In this document: in pieces, positions 61,409 to 64,000 of the stretch
How positions within the stretch are numbered: position 1 is the stretch's first letter
How the letters are laid out: each line of letters opens with the position of its first letter
NCBI RefSeq assembly: GCF_019710745.1
Contig: NZ_JAHKJW010000018.1
Coordinates: 1-64,000 of the forward strand
Source of the DNA: Streptomyces beigongshangae
GTDB lineage: Bacteria; Actinomycetota; Actinomycetes; Streptomycetales; Streptomycetaceae
Length of the DNA: 64,000 nt
Direction of reading: 5' to 3'
Made by a program: the position numbers and the translations under genes
The notes under the pieces: model-generated
What the model was told of the DNA's origin: nothing
Seen by the model: only the letters and a program-made list of their open reading frames with translations
Databases searched by the model: none

Positions 61409-62107
61409 ATGGCCACGAGAACCGACGCCCCCACCCGCCGCGAGCAGATCCTCAAGGAAGCGGCCCGGCTCTTCGCCGAGCGCGGTTTCCACGGGGTCGG
61501 CGTCGACGAGATAGGGGCGGCGGTCGGTATCAGCGGCCCCGGTCTGTACCGCCACTTCGCGGGCAAGGACGCGATGCTCGCCGAGCTGCTGGTGGGGATC
61601 AGCGAGCAGCTGCTGACCGGCGGCCGGCTCCGGGTGGCGGAGGCCGGGACCGACGGGGACCCCGGGGTGCTCCTCGACTCGCTCATCGAGGGGCACATCG
61701 ACTTCGCGCTCGACGACCGCCCGCTGATCACCCTGCACGACCGGGAGCTGGACCGCCTCCGGGACGCCGACCGCAAGCTCGTACGGCAGCTGCAGCGCCA
61801 GTACGTCGAGCTGTGGGTGTCCGTCGTGCGCGAGCTCCACCCCGCCCTGGCCGAGCCGGGTGCCCGCTCGGCCGTGCACTCCGTCTTCGGGCTCCTGAAC
61901 TCCACGCCCCACCTGGGGCGGCCCGGATCGCTGCCGGGCCGGACGGACACGGCGGCGCTGCTGCACCGCATGGCGAGGGGCGCCTTCGCGGCGGCGGCGG
62001 ACGCGGTGGCGCAGGAGGAAGTGGCGAGGGAAGAAGTGGCGAGGGAAGAAGTGATGAAGGAGGGGGTGGCGGTGGAGGGAGTGGCGGCCGGAACCCCTGA
62101 AGCGTGA
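61409..62107 (+). CDS. TetR-family regulator of the acyl-CoA catabolic operon
   Basis: This is a 232-residue regulator. The TetR HTH lies at about 8-55 (REQILKEAARLFAERGFHGVGVDEIGAAVGISGPGLYRHFAGKD). The C-terminal ligand domain follows. A tail of EEVAREEVAREEV repeats is encoded by a 15-base unit near 62011-62058. It is divergent from the MCC operon across 90 bases containing two operators, so it should repress itself and that operon. Confidence 0.92.
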   Translation: MATRTDAPTRREQILKEAARLFAERGFHGVGVDEIGAAVGISGPGLYRHFAGKDAMLAELLVGISEQLLTGGRLRVAEAGTDGDPGVLLDSLIEGHIDFALDDRPLITLHDRELDRLRDADRKLVRQLQRQYVELWVSVVRELHPALAEPGARSAVHSVFGLLNSTPHLGRPGSLPGRTDTAALLHRMARGAFAAAADAVAQEEVAREEVAREEVMKEGVAVEGVAAGTPEA

Positions 62108-62223
62108 CGAGCGTCTCTGGGGGTCGGGGACGCCTGGCCTGGACGATGGTCGTGACCGGCCGGTAACGTGGAACTGAGCAAGCGCTTAGACACGGAATCT
62201 TGAGCCAGGCGGAGGTGGGCGCG

Positions 62224-63381
62224 GTGCGCCGTACGGTGTTCAACGAGGATCACGAGGCGTTCCGGGAGACCCTGCGCGCCTTCATCGAGGCCGAGGTCGT
62301 CCCGGTCTACGACGAGTGGTTCGCGGCGGGCCAGGCGCCCCGCGACTTCTACTACAAGCTCGCCGAGCTGGGTGTCTTCGGCATCCGCGTGGACGAGGAG
62401 TTCGGCGGCGCCGGCATCGACTCGTACAAGTTCGAGGCCGTGATGTACGAGGAGACCGCCCGCGCGGGCGTGTCCTTCGGCGGCTCCGGTGTGCACGTGC
62501 TGCTGGGCCTGCCCTACATCAAGGCGCTCGCCACCGACGAGCAGAAGAAGCGCTTCCTGCCGAAGTTCGTCTCCGGCGAGGAGATGTGGGCGCTGGCGAT
62601 GACCGAGCCGGGCACCGGCTCCGACCTCGCCGGCATGAAGACCACCGCGAAGCTCTCCGAGGACGGCTCGCACTACGTCCTCAACGGCGCGAAGACCTTC
62701 ATCACCGGCGGTGTGCACGCCGACCGCGTCATCGTCTGCGCCCGCACCTCCGCGCCCACGGCCGAGGACCGCCGCTTCGGCATCTCCCTCTTCGCCGTGG
62801 ACACCAAGTCCGAGGGCTACTCGGTGGGCCGCAAGCTCGACAAGCTCGGCCTGAAGACCTCCGACACCGCCGAGCTGGCGTTCGTCGACGTGAAGGTGCC
62901 CGCCGAGGACCTCCTCGGCGAGGAGAACAAGGGCTTCCACTACCTCGGCGGCAACCTGCCCTCCGAGCGCTGGGGCATCGCGTTCGGCGCGTACGCCCAG
63001 GCCGCGGCCGCCGTCCGCTTCGCTAAGGAGTACGTGCAGGAGCGCACCGTCTTCGGCAAGCCGGTCTCGCACTTCCAGAACACCAAGTTCGAGCTGGCCG
63101 CCTGCCAGGCCGAGGTGGACGCCGCCCAGGCCGTCGCCGACCGCGCCCTCGAAGCGCTGGACGCGGGCGAGCTCAGCGCCGCCGAGGCCGCGTCCGCGAA
63201 GCTGTTCTGCACCGAGGTCGCGCACCGCGTCATCGACCGCTGCCTCCAGCTGCACGGCGGCTACGGCTTCATGAACGAGTACCCGATCGCCCGCCTGTAC
63301 GCGGACAACCGCGTCAACCGCATCTACGGCGGCACCAGCGAGATCATGAAGTCGATCATCGCCAAGAACATGGGTCTGTAA
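62224..63381 (+). CDS. Acyl-CoA dehydrogenase 2
   Basis: This is a 385-residue enzyme. AMTEPGTGSDLAGMK and GGYGFMNEYPIARLYADNRVNRIYGGTSEIMKSIIA are family signatures; the usual EGT Glu is replaced by Gly in YGGTSE, with a Glu before the Met. GTG 62224 has GGAGG 8 bases upstream. It resembles long-chain types in which the base lies elsewhere. It is followed by a thioesterase gene. Confidence 0.92.
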   Translation: MRRTVFNEDHEAFRETLRAFIEAEVVPVYDEWFAAGQAPRDFYYKLAELGVFGIRVDEEFGGAGIDSYKFEAVMYEETARAGVSFGGSGVHVLLGLPYIKALATDEQKKRFLPKFVSGEEMWALAMTEPGTGSDLAGMKTTAKLSEDGSHYVLNGAKTFITGGVHADRVIVCARTSAPTAEDRRFGISLFAVDTKSEGYSVGRKLDKLGLKTSDTAELAFVDVKVPAEDLLGEENKGFHYLGGNLPSERWGIAFGAYAQAAAAVRFAKEYVQERTVFGKPVSHFQNTKFELAACQAEVDAAQAVADRALEALDAGELSAAEAASAKLFCTEVAHRVIDRCLQLHGGYGFMNEYPIARLYADNRVNRIYGGTSEIMKSIIAKNMGL

Positions 63382-63416
63382 GGCCCGGACGTACGGCGGC
63401 ACGGTAGAACCAGCAC

Positions 63417-64000
63417 ATGAGTCAGGCACTCCAGTCCCTGCTCGATCTGCTCGACCTGGAGCGGATCGAGCAGGACATCTTCCGCGGCCAGTCGCGCTTC
63501 GCCGTCGTCCCGCGCGTCTTCGGCGGCCAGGTCGCGGCGCAGGCGCTGGTCGCCGCGGGGCGCACGGTCCCCGCGGACCGGCCCGCGCACTCCCTGCACG
63601 CCTACTTCCTGCGCGCCGGGGACCCGGGCGCGCCGATCGTCTACACCGTCGACCGCATCCGCGACGGCCGGTCCTTCACGACCCGCCGGGTGGTCGCCGT
63701 CCAGCACGGGCAGCCGATCTTCCACCTCTCCGCGTCGTTCCAGACGTACGAGGAGGGCATGGACCACCAGGCCGACATGCCGCCCGCACCCGATCCGGAG
63801 ACGCTGGAGACCACGGCCGAGATGCTGCCGCGGTACCTGGGCGTGCACGGCGACGGCGGCGGTGACAGCAACAGTGACAGCAGCGGTGACGGCGACGGCG
63901 ACGGCGACGTGGGGATCGTCCGGCGGATACTGGAGGCCCGGGCCGCCGTCGACCTGCGCTACGTCGACGCACCGCCGTTCGCCAGCGTCGGGCGGCCGCG
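63417..64000 (+). CDS. Acyl-CoA thioesterase II (TesB-like), 3' end outside window
   Basis: 194 residues are visible; the right edge cuts the gene. The N-terminal hot-dog domain has RIEQDIFRGQSR, FGGQVAAQALVAAGRTV and HSLHAYFLRAGDP. An unusual Gly/Asp/Ser stretch (about 143-163, GDSNSDSSGDGDG) follows the first domain. ATG 63417 follows AACCAGCAC with no strong ribosome site. It hydrolyses acyl-CoA and pairs with the dehydrogenase upstream. Confidence 0.9.
   Translation, partial: MSQALQSLLDLLDLERIEQDIFRGQSRFAVVPRVFGGQVAAQALVAAGRTVPADRPAHSLHAYFLRAGDPGAPIVYTVDRIRDGRSFTTRRVVAVQHGQPIFHLSASFQTYEEGMDHQADMPPAPDPETLETTAEMLPRYLGVHGDGGGDSNSDSSGDGDGDGDVGIVRRILEARAAVDLRYVDAPPFASVGRP

Overview
This window is chromosomal DNA from a Streptomyces. 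The GC content is very high, with strong third-position GC in every accepted gene. It carries an adpA gene with a rare TTA codon, a desferrioxamine cluster (desABCD plus desE) behind iron boxes, a cellobiose cluster (cebEFG/bglC/cebR) with CebR operators, and DasR-type dre sites in front of chitin genes. From memory, the order from about 5.7 kb to the right edge follows the S. coelicolor SCO2817-to-SCO2773 region read backwards. That comparison is recollection, not a search.

Layout. 0-10 kb: a truncated SPFH protein, a small kinase, an AA10 chitin monooxygenase with a dre-like site, two identical tRNA-Lys genes 7.2 kb apart, an IclR regulator, a cysteine-less racemase-superfamily protein, an LLM flavin oxidoreductase, a PAS-GGDEF-EAL c-di-GMP enzyme (probable cdgA) and an M6-type metalloprotease. 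10-17 kb: a tightly coupled minus-strand operon of a PAP2 phosphatase, a PD-(D/E)XK nuclease with four cysteines in a Cas4/AddB-like pattern, a protein of unknown function and an SF1 helicase. 17-25 kb: a HTH-TPR regulator with a His/Asp/Pro repeat, a spermidine-synthase-like protein, a two-component system and a CBM2-GH18 chitinase. 25-32 kb: the cellobiose import and hydrolysis cluster, then tRNA-His. 32-41 kb: ornA, adpA, a stress protein, glmS and a GH20 hexosaminidase with a dre site. 41-48.4 kb: desferrioxamine synthesis, iron release and uptake. 48.5-55.6 kb: an accessory block with an XRE/SDR pair, an alpha/beta-hydrolase fused to a streptogramin-B-lyase propeller, an Rpn-like nuclease, and an XRE/two-DUF397/ATPase module. 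55.6-64 kb: an acyl-CoA (leucine/isovalerate-type) catabolic operon with its TetR regulator and paired operators, a second acyl-CoA dehydrogenase and a truncated acyl-CoA thioesterase.

How the genes work together. Two polysaccharide circuits sit side by side. Chitin: the monooxygenase, chitinase and hexosaminidase release GlcNAc, and glmS makes amino sugar for the wall; two of these genes carry dre sites. Cellulose: CebEFG imports cello-oligosaccharides, BglC cleaves them, and CebR has an operator before cebE and before bglC. AdpA, the c-di-GMP enzyme and OrnA tie the region to development. The most unusual items are the split nuclease/helicase operon (11.2-15.5 kb) and the hydrolase-Vgb fusion (50.6-52.5 kb). 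No CRISPR array, prophage, IS element or rRNA was seen.
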